Shown here piece after piece: positions 51,250 through 59,603 of a DNA stretch of 64,000 nt. The position numbers were made by a program, and so were the translations under genes. The stretch comes from Streptomyces griseiscabiei (GTDB taxonomy: Bacteria; Actinomycetota; Actinomycetes; Streptomycetales; Streptomycetaceae). The notes under the pieces are model-generated. The model was not told the DNA's origin and did no database searches. It saw only the letters and a list, made by a program, of their open reading frames with translations. The first letter of the stretch is position 1, and every line of letters begins with the position of its first letter. The stretch covers positions 992,001-1,056,000 of the forward strand of contig NZ_JAGJBZ010000001.1 in NCBI RefSeq assembly GCF_020010925.1, in the 5' to 3' direction.

Positions 51250-52499
51250 CGGGCCACCTCGACCTTCAGACGCAGCTCGATGGCGTCCAGGGCCTCCTCG
51301 TTGCGCTTGTTGACCTCGTCGCGGTCGGCGCCGGTGAAGATGATGTGGCCGATCCAGTCGAAGTTGCTCTTGGAGAGCCGGCTCACCTCGACACCGGGCT
51401 TCTTGTAGGCGAGGGCGGAGTGGAAGCCGGGGAGGTCCGTCAGGCCGTCGAAGCCGATGGACTCGACCGTGCCGGCGACCGGGGAGCCGAACCAGTGGCC
51501 GCCCGCGACGGTCTCACCGGGGAAGGGCAGTTCGGGGCGCTCGCCGAGGGCCTGGCGGATGACCTCCAGATAGGCGTCGACGCCGGAGCTGATCTGCATC
51601 AGGCTGGGCACGATGCCGCCGATGAGCCGGCCGTTGACCTCGCAGAGCACCGGTCCGTCCGGGCCGAGCAGGAACTCGGTGTGGATGAAGCCGAAGTCGA
51701 CGCCCAGCTCTTCGAGGACCTTCGTGGTCATCGCGAACAGCTCGTCCTGGAGCGGGTGTCCGGTGAAGTAGGTGGCGCCCATCTCGATGAAGTGCGGGAA
51801 GCCGCTCAGCGGACGGTCGGTCAGCCCGAGGTTGACGATCTCGCCCTTGCCGAGCACACAGGACTCGACCGAGATCAGCTCACCGGTGACGAACTCCTCG
51901 ATCAGGATGTCCGGGATACGGACGACGCCGCGCCCGTAGTCGACGACCTCGGCCAGTTCGGCGAGGTAGGCCGTGAGGTCGTCCTCGTCCTTGAGGTGCA
52001 GGACGTGCAGGCTGGCGGTGCCGTCGGACGGCTTCACCACGCAGGGGAAGCCGATCTCGCGGACGGCGGCCTCGACCTTCGTCGGGTCGGAGATGTGCGC
52101 GAAGCGCGGCTGCCGGACGCCCCTGCCGTCCAGCGTGAGGCGGGTGAGGTGCTTGTGGCGGGCGTTGCGGGCGCCGTCGACGCTCATCCCGGGCAGGCCC
52201 AGCGCCTCGGCGACGGCGGCGGTGTGGACGGTGTGGTACTCGCTGTACGTGGTCACCCCGTCCACCGGGCGCTCGGCGTGGATCTCGCGGGCCAGCGCCG
52301 TCAGCTCCTCGATGGAGAAGGCCTGTTCGCTCTTGACGACATGGCAGTTGGGGTGCGCGTACGCGGCCTCGGTAAGCGGGGAGACGGCGAGGTAGAAGTC
52401 GGGGTCGACCGAGACGAGGGTGACGTCGTGGCCGAGGTCGAGCACGCCCGCGATGCCGGCCATGCCGTTGGGGTTGCATTCGATCATGAGGATGTGCAC
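51246..52499 (-). CDS. ATP-grasp carboxylate-amine ligase
   Basis: 417 residues from GTG 52499, AAGGAG 5 nt upstream. ATP-grasp features: IGFPCVVKPSDGTASLHVLHL (nucleotide-binding Lys), LIEEFVTGELISVES, and EFLLGPDGPVLCEVNGRLIGG (Mg-binding Glu and Asn). The N-terminal part (HILMIECNPNGMAG) resembles PurK/carnosine-synthase-like and peptide-ligase members. It likely joins the released amino acid to another carboxylate or amine. Confidence 0.85.
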   Translation of the reverse strand: MHILMIECNPNGMAGIAGVLDLGHDVTLVSVDPDFYLAVSPLTEAAYAHPNCHVVKSEQAFSIEELTALAREIHAERPVDGVTTYSEYHTVHTAAVAEALGLPGMSVDGARNARHKHLTRLTLDGRGVRQPRFAHISDPTKVEAAVREIGFPCVVKPSDGTASLHVLHLKDEDDLTAYLAELAEVVDYGRGVVRIPDILIEEFVTGELISVESCVLGKGEIVNLGLTDRPLSGFPHFIEMGATYFTGHPLQDELFAMTTKVLEELGVDFGFIHTEFLLGPDGPVLCEVNGRLIGGIVPSLMQISSGVDAYLEVIRQALGERPELPFPGETVAGGHWFGSPVAGTVESIGFDGLTDLPGFHSALAYKKPGVEVSRLSKSNFDWIGHIIFTGADRDEVNKRNEEALDAIELRLKVEVAR

Positions 52500-52565
52500 G
52501 GGGACTCCTTGAATGGGCTGGTGGGTGTGATCAGTTCGTGGGGTGGGGTGAGCGGCGGCGGACGG

Positions 52566-53546
52566 CTACGTCCTCGACGCCCGGTCCAGCGCGTCCAGTA
52601 CGGCGGGCAGGTCCAGGCCCAGTGCGGCCATGACCTCCTCGTGGTCGCCGCCCTGCGCGGGCCAGCCGCGGTCCGCGCTCACGGAGGTGACCCGGCAGGC
52701 GGGCAGCAGCAGCGCGAGCGCCTCCGCGACGCCGCCCTGGCCCCGGTGCTCCTCGACCACCACGAACCGGGAGTGGTGGCGGGCGAGTTCGGCGGCGGCG
52801 GGCACGAGGTTCTCGTGGTCGAGATACACGAGGTGCGCGTGCGCGGTGCCGGGTACGGACCGCCGGGCGGCGAGGGCGAGCCGGGTGCCCTCCTCGCCGA
52901 CGGAGACCAGGCATACGTCGTCGGGTCCGGCCCTGAACTCCCAGTTGACGAGCGGGAGTTCGCCGCCGGGCAGCGGGAGGGAGCCGTACCTGGCGTTGCG
53001 TCCCGTACGGATGTAGTGCGGGCGCCCGGAGCGGACCGCCTCCCGGACGACCGCCCGCATCTCCGCGTCGCCGTAGGGGGCCGCGATCGTCACGCCCGGC
53101 ACGCTGCGCAGGATCGCCAGGTCCTCCAGGCAGTGGTGGGTGGTCCCGAACCAGGCGCCGGACACACCGGCGTAGGGCGCGACGACCGTGACCCCGGCGG
53201 CCAGATAGCCGAGCGTCAGCTTGAGGCTCTCGGCGGCGCGCAGCGCGGCGAACGGCGCGAACGTGCTCACGAACGGCTTGTGGCCGCCGGCCGCGAGCCC
53301 CGCCGCCATGTCGACCATCGCCCCCTCGGCGATCCCGAGATTGAAGAAGCGCTCCGGGTGGGCGGCCTGGAAGGGGTGTCCCTTGCCGCCCAGGTCCGCC
53401 TCCAGGCAGACGATCGTGTCGTCGGAGGCGGCGAGCCGGGTCAGCTCGTCCCGGTAGGCGTCCCGCCCGGACAGGGTCACCGGGCGCGGGTCGGTGGTGG
53501 GTGCGGGGCCCGCCGGAGTGGGCCGGCGTTCGTCGGTGAGGCTCAT
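52566..53546 (-). CDS. transketolase, C-terminal (pyrimidine-binding) subunit
   Basis: 326 residues. EADLGGKGHPFQ, FNLGIAEGAMVDMAAGLAAGG (catalytic Glu), STFAPFAALRAAESLKL and the C-terminal VVVEEHRGQGGVAEAL domain are those of the split transketolase beta subunit. Start ATG 53546 overlaps the alpha subunit stop by ATGA. Together they transfer a two-carbon ketol unit; the acceptor is inferred to be a carrier-bound semialdehyde. Confidence 0.92.
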   Translation of the reverse strand: MSLTDERRPTPAGPAPTTDPRPVTLSGRDAYRDELTRLAASDDTIVCLEADLGGKGHPFQAAHPERFFNLGIAEGAMVDMAAGLAAGGHKPFVSTFAPFAALRAAESLKLTLGYLAAGVTVVAPYAGVSGAWFGTTHHCLEDLAILRSVPGVTIAAPYGDAEMRAVVREAVRSGRPHYIRTGRNARYGSLPLPGGELPLVNWEFRAGPDDVCLVSVGEEGTRLALAARRSVPGTAHAHLVYLDHENLVPAAAELARHHSRFVVVEEHRGQGGVAEALALLLPACRVTSVSADRGWPAQGGDHEEVMAALGLDLPAVLDALDRASRT

Positions 53547-54367
53547 CGGATCGCTCGCTTCCACTTGGCGGCGCGCGCCTCGTCGATGGTCACGTAGTGG
53601 CTGGCGGCCTTGCCCTCGACGGCGCGGACGCCCTTGCCCTTGACGGTGTCGGCGAGGACGGCCAGGGGGCGGCGGGCGGCGGAGCGGTCCGCGGCGAACA
53701 GGGCGGTCAGGGCCGCCAGGTCGTGGCCGTCCACCTCGGTGACGTCGAACCCGAACGCGGTGAAGCGCTCGGCGAGCCGGGGCAGCGGGGAGATGTCGGC
53801 GACCATGCCGTCGTTCTGGCCGCCGTTGCGGTCGACGACGAGCACGAAGGTGCCCAGTTCCTGCGCGGCGGCGACCTGGCAGGTCTCCCAGACCAGGCCC
53901 TCCTGCAGTTCGCCGTCCCCGGCGACCGCGATGCCGAGCCCGTGCCGCCCCCGCAGCCGCTGCGCGAGCGCCCACCCGGCGGCGTACGGGACGCCGTGGC
54001 CGAGGCTGCCGGTGGGGAAGCGGACGCCGGGCACCTTGGGCCCGGGATGGCCGGTGTAGGGGTGGCCGGCGAGGCCGTACAGCGGCGCCGGGTTCTCCGG
54101 CAGGACACCGCTGACGTGCAGGGCCGCGTAGAGCCCGGCGGCGGCGTGGCCCTTGCTGAGGACGACCTCGGTGCCGTCGTCGGCGGCGGCGCGGTGCAGC
54201 GCGGCGATCAGGATGTCGAGGACGGAGAGGCTGCCGCCCAGATGGCAGCCGCGCGGGCTCGCCGCCATGTCGACGACCAGCCGGCGGGCCTCGGCGGCCC
54301 GTTCGGTGAGCGTCGCCGTCAGGTCGTCGTCCGCGACGCGGGTCTCCTCCCGTACGGCCGTGGTCAT
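53543..54367 (-). CDS. transketolase, N-terminal (diphosphate-binding) subunit
   Basis: 274 residues. GCHLGGSLSVLDILIAALH, VLSKGHAAAGLYAALH and the ThDP signature AVAGDGELQEGLVWET...VDRNGGQNDG are clear. ATGA overlaps at both ends couple it to the kinase-hydrolase fusion and the other transketolase half. Split transketolases of this size recur in secondary metabolism. Confidence 0.92.
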   Translation of the reverse strand: MTTAVREETRVADDDLTATLTERAAEARRLVVDMAASPRGCHLGGSLSVLDILIAALHRAAADDGTEVVLSKGHAAAGLYAALHVSGVLPENPAPLYGLAGHPYTGHPGPKVPGVRFPTGSLGHGVPYAAGWALAQRLRGRHGLGIAVAGDGELQEGLVWETCQVAAAQELGTFVLVVDRNGGQNDGMVADISPLPRLAERFTAFGFDVTEVDGHDLAALTALFAADRSAARRPLAVLADTVKGKGVRAVEGKAASHYVTIDEARAAKWKRAIR

Positions 54368-56316
54368 CGCCGGCTCCCCTCGGGCAGCGCGAACCACCGG
54401 TGGACGGCGTCGGCGAGCAGGGAGCGGGCGGTGCGGTACTCCATGGGGTCGATGCGTTCCTCGTCGGTGTGGTCGAGCGCGGAGTCACCGGGCCCGTACG
54501 CCACCATCGGGACGTCGTGCCAGGTGGTGGCCAGCGTGTTCATGTCGGACGTGCCCTTCTTCACCACGAAGCGGGGTCTGATCCCGGCCTGGGCGAAGGC
54601 CCGGGTGAAGACCTTGACCAGGGCGCCGGACCGGCCTCCGGCGTGCCCGGGGGTGGCCCGCAGCACCTCGACGTCCACGTCGTCGCGGACCTGGCCGAGC
54701 GCGGCGGCCGTGAGCGCGGCGACCTCCGCGCCGGGCGGCACCCGGAAGTTGAGGATCCCGGTGGCGGTGGCGCGCTCGCGTCCGTTCTCCACCCGGACGT
54801 CGATGACGGCGCTGAGCGCGTCCGGCGCCTCGGCGAGCACCGCCGTCCGGATCCGGCCGAGGACGTCGATCAGCCGGTCCGGCGCGGACACCGCGTCCAT
54901 CCCGGCGGAGTGGCCGCTGGGCACGGAGGCGGTCACCCGGAGCTTGAACAGCCCGAAGTAGCCGAGGGTCAGGGTCCCCGAGCCGCTGGGCTCGCCGATG
55001 ACGACGGCGTCGGCCGGGTAGCGGTCGCGGACGTGGAAGGCGCCCTTGGAGGAGGAGATCTCCTCCTCGACCGCGCCGACCACGCGCAGCTGCGCGCCCT
55101 CGGGGATGTCCGCGTGGGCGAGCACCTCCAGGAAGTTGGCGAGGCTGCCCTTGGCGTCGACACTGCCCCGCGCCCACAGCTCGCCCTCGCGCCACTCGGC
55201 CGGCCAGTGGTGCGGGACCGTGTCGAGATGGCCGAGGAGGAGCAGCCGCCGGGGCCCGTCGCCGCGGACGGCGACGAGGTTGCCCGCCTCGTCGACATGG
55301 GCGTCGATCCCGCGTTCCCGGCACCATTCGGCGAGGTAGGCGGCGAGTTCGGCCTCGTCCCGCGACACCGACGGCACACAGGCGATCCGGGTGAGCAGCC
55401 CGAGATCGGCCGCCGGCTCCTTCGTCCGCCAGAACCGCGTCCAGCCGGACGGCTCGCTCATGGTGTGCGGGCCGGTGATGGCGACATCGGCACCGCTGTC
55501 CTTCATGGCGATCTCGGCGGCGCGTACCTTCTGCCGCATCCTGCCGCCCGCGTACCTGGCGCCCTCGCCCGGATAGGCGTCGTACAGCGTCGAGCCGGGG
55601 ACGGCCGGGTCGGTCAGCAGCCCGGCGGTGCCGGTGACCAGCCGCAGATGGTCGGCGCCGAGCGCGCAGGTCAGGACGGCGGCGAGGACGTCGGCGTCCA
55701 CGTTCAGCGGGGCACCGCCGGCCGGGTCGGCGACCGGCGGCGACAGACAGACCACGTCGTACGCCTCCAGCAGCGCGGTCAGCCCGTCGACGTCGACGTC
55801 GGTCGGCACACCGGCCCGGTGGTCGCGGACGACGAGGGCGCGTCCCTCGCCGGACACCGCCTTCAGCGGCCGGTTGGCCCGGCCGGTGACGAGTCCGCCG
55901 CGCGCGGCGACGGAGGTGAACACGCTCAGTCCGAGCGCCCGCAGCTCCCGCTCCACGGCGGGCAGGGTGACCCGCTCGTAGGCGTCGACCAGATGGGCCA
56001 TCTCCGCCGGGGGGCAGTACCGCACCGAGTCCCCGTTGGCCAGCCGCAGCCGGGGCATCGGCCGTCCGATCGCCTCGTAGTGCCGCTCGATGCCGGTGGC
56101 GCCGCCCGCGACGAGCAGCACCCGGGCGCCCCTGGCCACCAGGTCCGCCAGCTCCTTGTGGACGGTGCCGCGGTCGAGGGTGGCGCTGCCGGCCTTGACG
56201 ACGTAGAGGGGGCGGGTGGACGTGCGGGCGGGCGGGGCCGGTACGGCCGTGGCACGCGTGGCGGCAGCCGGACCGGGCTCCACGGCCGCGACCGGCCGTT
56301 CCAGTTGTGCCGTCAT
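54364..56316 (-). CDS. fusion of LysZ-type carrier-bound amino acid kinase and LysK-type M20 hydrolase
   Basis: 650 residues. Residues about 36-295 are an amino-acid kinase (VVKAGSA, LLVAGGATG, GGRMRQKVRAAEIAMKDSG) resembling LysZ/ArgB. From about 303 an M20 metallopeptidase: GHLDTV near 361, RGSVDAKG, VEEEISSSKG (catalytic and metal Glu), VIGEPSG and the C-terminal TSDMNTL. In LysW pathways the kinase acts on the side-chain carboxylate of the tethered amino acid and LysK releases the product, so one protein holds an early and the final step. ATGA overlaps flank it. Confidence 0.87.
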   Translation of the reverse strand: MTAQLERPVAAVEPGPAAATRATAVPAPPARTSTRPLYVVKAGSATLDRGTVHKELADLVARGARVLLVAGGATGIERHYEAIGRPMPRLRLANGDSVRYCPPAEMAHLVDAYERVTLPAVERELRALGLSVFTSVAARGGLVTGRANRPLKAVSGEGRALVVRDHRAGVPTDVDVDGLTALLEAYDVVCLSPPVADPAGGAPLNVDADVLAAVLTCALGADHLRLVTGTAGLLTDPAVPGSTLYDAYPGEGARYAGGRMRQKVRAAEIAMKDSGADVAITGPHTMSEPSGWTRFWRTKEPAADLGLLTRIACVPSVSRDEAELAAYLAEWCRERGIDAHVDEAGNLVAVRGDGPRRLLLLGHLDTVPHHWPAEWREGELWARGSVDAKGSLANFLEVLAHADIPEGAQLRVVGAVEEEISSSKGAFHVRDRYPADAVVIGEPSGSGTLTLGYFGLFKLRVTASVPSGHSAGMDAVSAPDRLIDVLGRIRTAVLAEAPDALSAVIDVRVENGRERATATGILNFRVPPGAEVAALTAAALGQVRDDVDVEVLRATPGHAGGRSGALVKVFTRAFAQAGIRPRFVVKKGTSDMNTLATTWHDVPMVAYGPGDSALDHTDEERIDPMEYRTARSLLADAVHRWFALPEGSRR

Positions 56317-57386
56317 GGCGACACCGCCGTGGTGGGCAGGCCGGCCGTCTCCGGGAAGCCGCTGATCAGGTTCATCGCCTGGACGGCCTGTCCCGCCGCG
56401 CCCTTGATGAGGTTGTCGAGGGCGGCGACGGCCACGACCTGGCCGCCCTGGACCGCGATGGCGACCTCGGCGACGTTCGAGCCGACGACCGCCTTGAGCA
56501 TCGGGAAGTCCTGCGGAGCCCTGGGTGCCGGGCGGACCCGTACGAACGGCTTGCCGACATACGCCTTGGCGTAGGCCCGCTTGACGTCCAACGAGGTGAC
56601 GCCGTCCCGGAGTTCGGCGTACGCGGTGACCAGGATGCCCCGGGCCACGTCCAGGCTGTGGGTGGAGAAGCGGAGGTCCACGGCCGCGCCGGTGAAGTCG
56701 GCGAGGGCCTGCCGGACCTCGGGTGCGTGCCGGTGCCCGTACAGCTTGTGCACCCGGAAGTTGCCGGTGCGTTCGGCGGGCGGCTCGTTGCCGCCGCGTC
56801 CGCCGCCGGTGGAGCCGGTCTTGGCGTCGACGACGACCTTGTCGGTGGCGAGGGGCTCGGTCCCTGCGAACAGCGGGTAGAGGGCGTAGATCGTGGTGAC
56901 GGCCATGCAGCCGGGCAGGTTCACGAACCGTCCGTCGGGCACCTCGGTGCTCAACTCCGGTACGTAGTACGCGAAGTCCTCCAGCGGCGGATGCTCGGCG
57001 GTCCTCGGGTAGTGGGTGCGCACCTCGTCCTCGGCGCGCAGCCGGAAGTCGCCGCCGAGGTTCAGCACCCGCTTGGCGTGCGCGGCGATCAGCGGCAGCC
57101 GCTCGGGCAGCGCGCCGGTCGGCAGACAGCCGAAGGCGATGTCGACGGGGTCGAGGTCCGCCAGTTCGGCGAGTGGCCGGAACTTCAGCCCGCCCGCCTT
57201 CGGATGGTTGCGCAGCCAGGGGTGCACACTGCCGACGGTCGCGCCTGCGGCCCGTTCGGCGGAGAGGAAGGCCAGCTCGACATGGGGGTGTTCGAGCAGG
57301 AGCCGGATGACCTCGCCGCCGGTGTATCCGCTGGCGCCGACGACGGCGACGCGGATCCTCTCGTTCGTGAGCCCGGTGTCAGCCAA
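56313..57386 (-). CDS. LysY/ArgC-type acyl-phosphate reductase
   Basis: 357 residues from TTG 57386; no ATG or GTG precedes the Rossmann motif VVGASGYTGGEVIRLL. NLPGCMAVTT holds the catalytic Cys160, and HRHAPEVRQAL supplies the conserved His region. It reduces a carrier-bound acyl phosphate to the semialdehyde with NADPH. ArgC proper is the sister family, but the neighbours lysW, lysX and the kinase fusion argue for the carrier-bound substrate. Overlaps the aminotransferase gene by 8 nt and the kinase fusion gene by ATGA. Confidence 0.87.
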   Translation of the reverse strand: MADTGLTNERIRVAVVGASGYTGGEVIRLLLEHPHVELAFLSAERAAGATVGSVHPWLRNHPKAGGLKFRPLAELADLDPVDIAFGCLPTGALPERLPLIAAHAKRVLNLGGDFRLRAEDEVRTHYPRTAEHPPLEDFAYYVPELSTEVPDGRFVNLPGCMAVTTIYALYPLFAGTEPLATDKVVVDAKTGSTGGGRGGNEPPAERTGNFRVHKLYGHRHAPEVRQALADFTGAAVDLRFSTHSLDVARGILVTAYAELRDGVTSLDVKRAYAKAYVGKPFVRVRPAPRAPQDFPMLKAVVGSNVAEVAIAVQGGQVVAVAALDNLIKGAAGQAVQAMNLISGFPETAGLPTTAVSP

Positions 57387-58698
57387 GGCGGGCCGCCTTC
57401 TCGTACGGCCGGACGTAGTCGCGCTCCTGGACGAGCTTGCGGACGGCGTCGGGGCGGCGGGCGACCTTGCGGAAGGCGTCGGCGTAGCGCAGGATCCGCT
57501 CGTACTCGACCGGGGAGCGCAGCTCGCGGCAGAGGACGAGGGTGGAGTCGAGCATGCCGAGGGTGACGGGGAAGTCCTCCGGCCGGTGGTCGCGCACGGC
57601 GCCCGGGTTGAGGCTGAACGGATAGCCGTTCCCGAACCCGTCCCGGTGCCGGAAGGGCAGATGGCACGGGATGGGTGTGTTCTGCCACTCGCGCGCCGGC
57701 ACCCCCTCGGCGACCAGCAGTTCGTGCACGGCCTCCTTGACGGCGTGCACGGGCAGATCGTCCAGGCCTACGGCCTCCGGACGCAGGGTGATCCGGTACA
57801 TGTTGTACGCGTGGACGTGCCCGTCCGGCACGTGCGGCGGGGTGAACAGCCCGGTCCCGCGCAGGGCCTCGCCGAGCAGCGCGGCGTTGCGGGCCCGGAT
57901 CTCGTCGTAGTAGGGCAGCCGCTTGAGCTGGCTGCTGCCGAAGGCGGCGGCGATCCAGGACATGCCGTAGTCGATGCCGTGCCGCCGGAGGTATCCGGCG
58001 GCCCTCTCGTACGCCTCCTCGGTCGCGAAGAAGGCGATGCCGCCCTCCCCGCCGAGCGGGAAGTTCTTGTCGGCCATCAGGCTCTGCCCGGCCGCGTCCC
58101 CGAACGACCCGGCGACACGGTCGCCGATCTTCGCGGAGTGGGCGTGGGAGGCGTCCTCGACGAGGGCGATGCCGTGCCGGTCGGCGAGGGCGCGCAGCGC
58201 GGGGACGTCGGCGGGCAGTCCGTGCACATGGACCGGCATGAGCGCCCGGGTCCGCCCGGTGATCGCGGCCGCCGCGGCGGCCGGGTCCATGCAGTAGGTG
58301 ACCGGGTCGACGTCGACGAACACGGGGATCGCGTGGGCGGCGACGACGGCCTGCGCGGTGGCGATGAAGGTGAACGCCGGCACGATGACCTCGTCGCCCG
58401 GCCGCACCCCGGCGCCCACGAGCGCCATGTGCAGACTGGACGTACCGCTGGCCGTGGGCAGCGCGAACCCGGCGCCCACATACGCCCGGTAGGCCTCCGC
58501 GAAGTCGGCGACGACCTTCTCCGGCGCCTGCCGCTGGGCGAGCATCAGGTTGAACACGTCCTCCTTGGTGATGACGGGGAAGAGCGTGCGGCGCATGGCC
58601 CGGGGAATGATCTCCCCGCCGCCCAGCGCGGCGAGTTCGTCGTCGAGGTCCGCCGGATTGGGCAGCGGCAGCGGCGCGTTCGGAAAGTCGGTGATCAT
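57379..58698 (-). CDS. DegT/DnrJ/EryC1-family PLP aminotransferase
   Basis: 439 residues, longer than the usual 370-400 because of an N-terminal extension (to about residue 60). GTSSLHMALVGAGVRPGDEVIVP, DVDPVTYCMDP, VEDASHAHSAKIGD and ADKNFPLGGEGG (PLP Lys211) are intact. Expected to transaminate the keto group made by the transketolase step. Start ATG 58698 overlaps the preceding gene by ATGA, which couples it to the truncated DegT-like partner. Confidence 0.9.
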   Translation of the reverse strand: MITDFPNAPLPLPNPADLDDELAALGGGEIIPRAMRRTLFPVITKEDVFNLMLAQRQAPEKVVADFAEAYRAYVGAGFALPTASGTSSLHMALVGAGVRPGDEVIVPAFTFIATAQAVVAAHAIPVFVDVDPVTYCMDPAAAAAAITGRTRALMPVHVHGLPADVPALRALADRHGIALVEDASHAHSAKIGDRVAGSFGDAAGQSLMADKNFPLGGEGGIAFFATEEAYERAAGYLRRHGIDYGMSWIAAAFGSSQLKRLPYYDEIRARNAALLGEALRGTGLFTPPHVPDGHVHAYNMYRITLRPEAVGLDDLPVHAVKEAVHELLVAEGVPAREWQNTPIPCHLPFRHRDGFGNGYPFSLNPGAVRDHRPEDFPVTLGMLDSTLVLCRELRSPVEYERILRYADAFRKVARRPDAVRKLVQERDYVRPYEKAARLG

Positions 58699-59351
58699 GA
58701 CTGGGTCGCTCCGGAGGTCGCGGCGGGGCGCTGCGTCGCCGCCTGGTTCTGTGCCGCCTGGGTCAGGGCCATCCGCACACAGGCGGCGACCAGCGGGCTG
58801 AGCCGGTAGTTGAACTGCACGCCGGGTACGAGGTCGGCGTCGGCCTCCTCCTGCGTCCACATCGTGCGCAGGTCGTAGGCGCCGAAGATCTTCAGCCGCT
58901 CGGCGCGGGCCCACAGGCGCGGGTCGTCGGTGAGCACGGCGGCGGCCGGTCCGAAGCCGAGGCCCGTCAGGTCCACCACCAGCGCCGGCGCGGTGGCCCC
59001 CGCGACCAGCTCGCCGAGCCGGTGGGCGTTCGCCGGGTCCAGCGCGATGAAGTCGTACGCGGCCGGGCCGTCGTACGTCGTGACGTCCACGCCCAGCCAG
59101 GCCAGGAACGCGGCGGTCTCCGCGTCCGGCTCCGCCAGGGCTATGGCGTCCCCGTGGCCGATCCCCTGACCGGCCAGCGCCGCGTGGATCGCCCCGGTAC
59201 GGCTGTTGAGCAGCACGGCTTTGCTCCGCCGCGTCTTCTTCGTCAACAGCCTTTCCAGACCGGGCAGTTCCCGGTCACTCTTCTCGATGCTCATCACCAC
59301 ACCCGACGTGAGAACACGGGTGAGCACGGTGGCGGTGTCGAACAGCTCCAT
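58695..59351 (-). CDS. truncated DegT-like protein, probable partner of the aminotransferase
   Basis: 218 residues from ATG 59351. The middle reads like the large domain of a DegT enzyme (LLNSRTGAIHAALAGQGIGHGDAI, VVDLTGLGFGPAAAVLTDD), and FNYRLSPLVAACVRMAL matches the family's YNYRM...AA...L segment. The Lys-bearing loop and C-terminal domain are missing, so it is probably not catalytic alone. I infer a regulatory or active-site-completing subunit for the enzyme encoded next; it could also be a decayed duplicate. Confidence 0.6.
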   Translation of the reverse strand: MELFDTATVLTRVLTSGVVMSIEKSDRELPGLERLLTKKTRRSKAVLLNSRTGAIHAALAGQGIGHGDAIALAEPDAETAAFLAWLGVDVTTYDGPAAYDFIALDPANAHRLGELVAGATAPALVVDLTGLGFGPAAAVLTDDPRLWARAERLKIFGAYDLRTMWTQEEADADLVPGVQFNYRLSPLVAACVRMALTQAAQNQAATQRPAATSGATQS

Positions 59352-59387
59352 ACGCTGCGGGACCTCTTTCCGGTTGGGTGTGTGGTC

Positions 59388-59533
59388 GGGTGCGGGCCCG
59401 GTGGGGCTTCTCGCGCAGTTCCCCGCGCCCCTAAGGGCAACGGCCCCTGCGGGCCGTTGAAAAAGCACGGGGCGCAGCCCCTGCTTTTTCAGGGGCGCGG
59501 GGAACTGTGCGACCAGCCCCCACCGGACCCGCG
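59388..59533. repeat. dispersed inverted-repeat element, copy D, inside the carrier-protein cluster
   Basis: Left core 59413-59432 and right core 59491-59510 (one mismatch), with a short interior containing GGGGCGCAGCCCC and no tandem array. It lies in the 252-bp gap between lysX and the truncated DegT-like gene, the largest gap in the cluster. Confidence 0.85.
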
Positions 59534-59603
59534 GACGGGGGTCGAAGGGGCGCAGCCCCTGGGGATGGGACGGGTAGGGGCGGCGGGGGCGAAAGGAACC
59601 TGC

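Noticed and set aside
54364..57386. Primary arginine biosynthesis genes argB and argC
   Set aside because: Neighbours are LysW, LysX, an M20 hydrolase fused to the kinase, transketolase and aminotransferase; argJ, argD and argR are absent. The carrier-bound pathway explains the set better.
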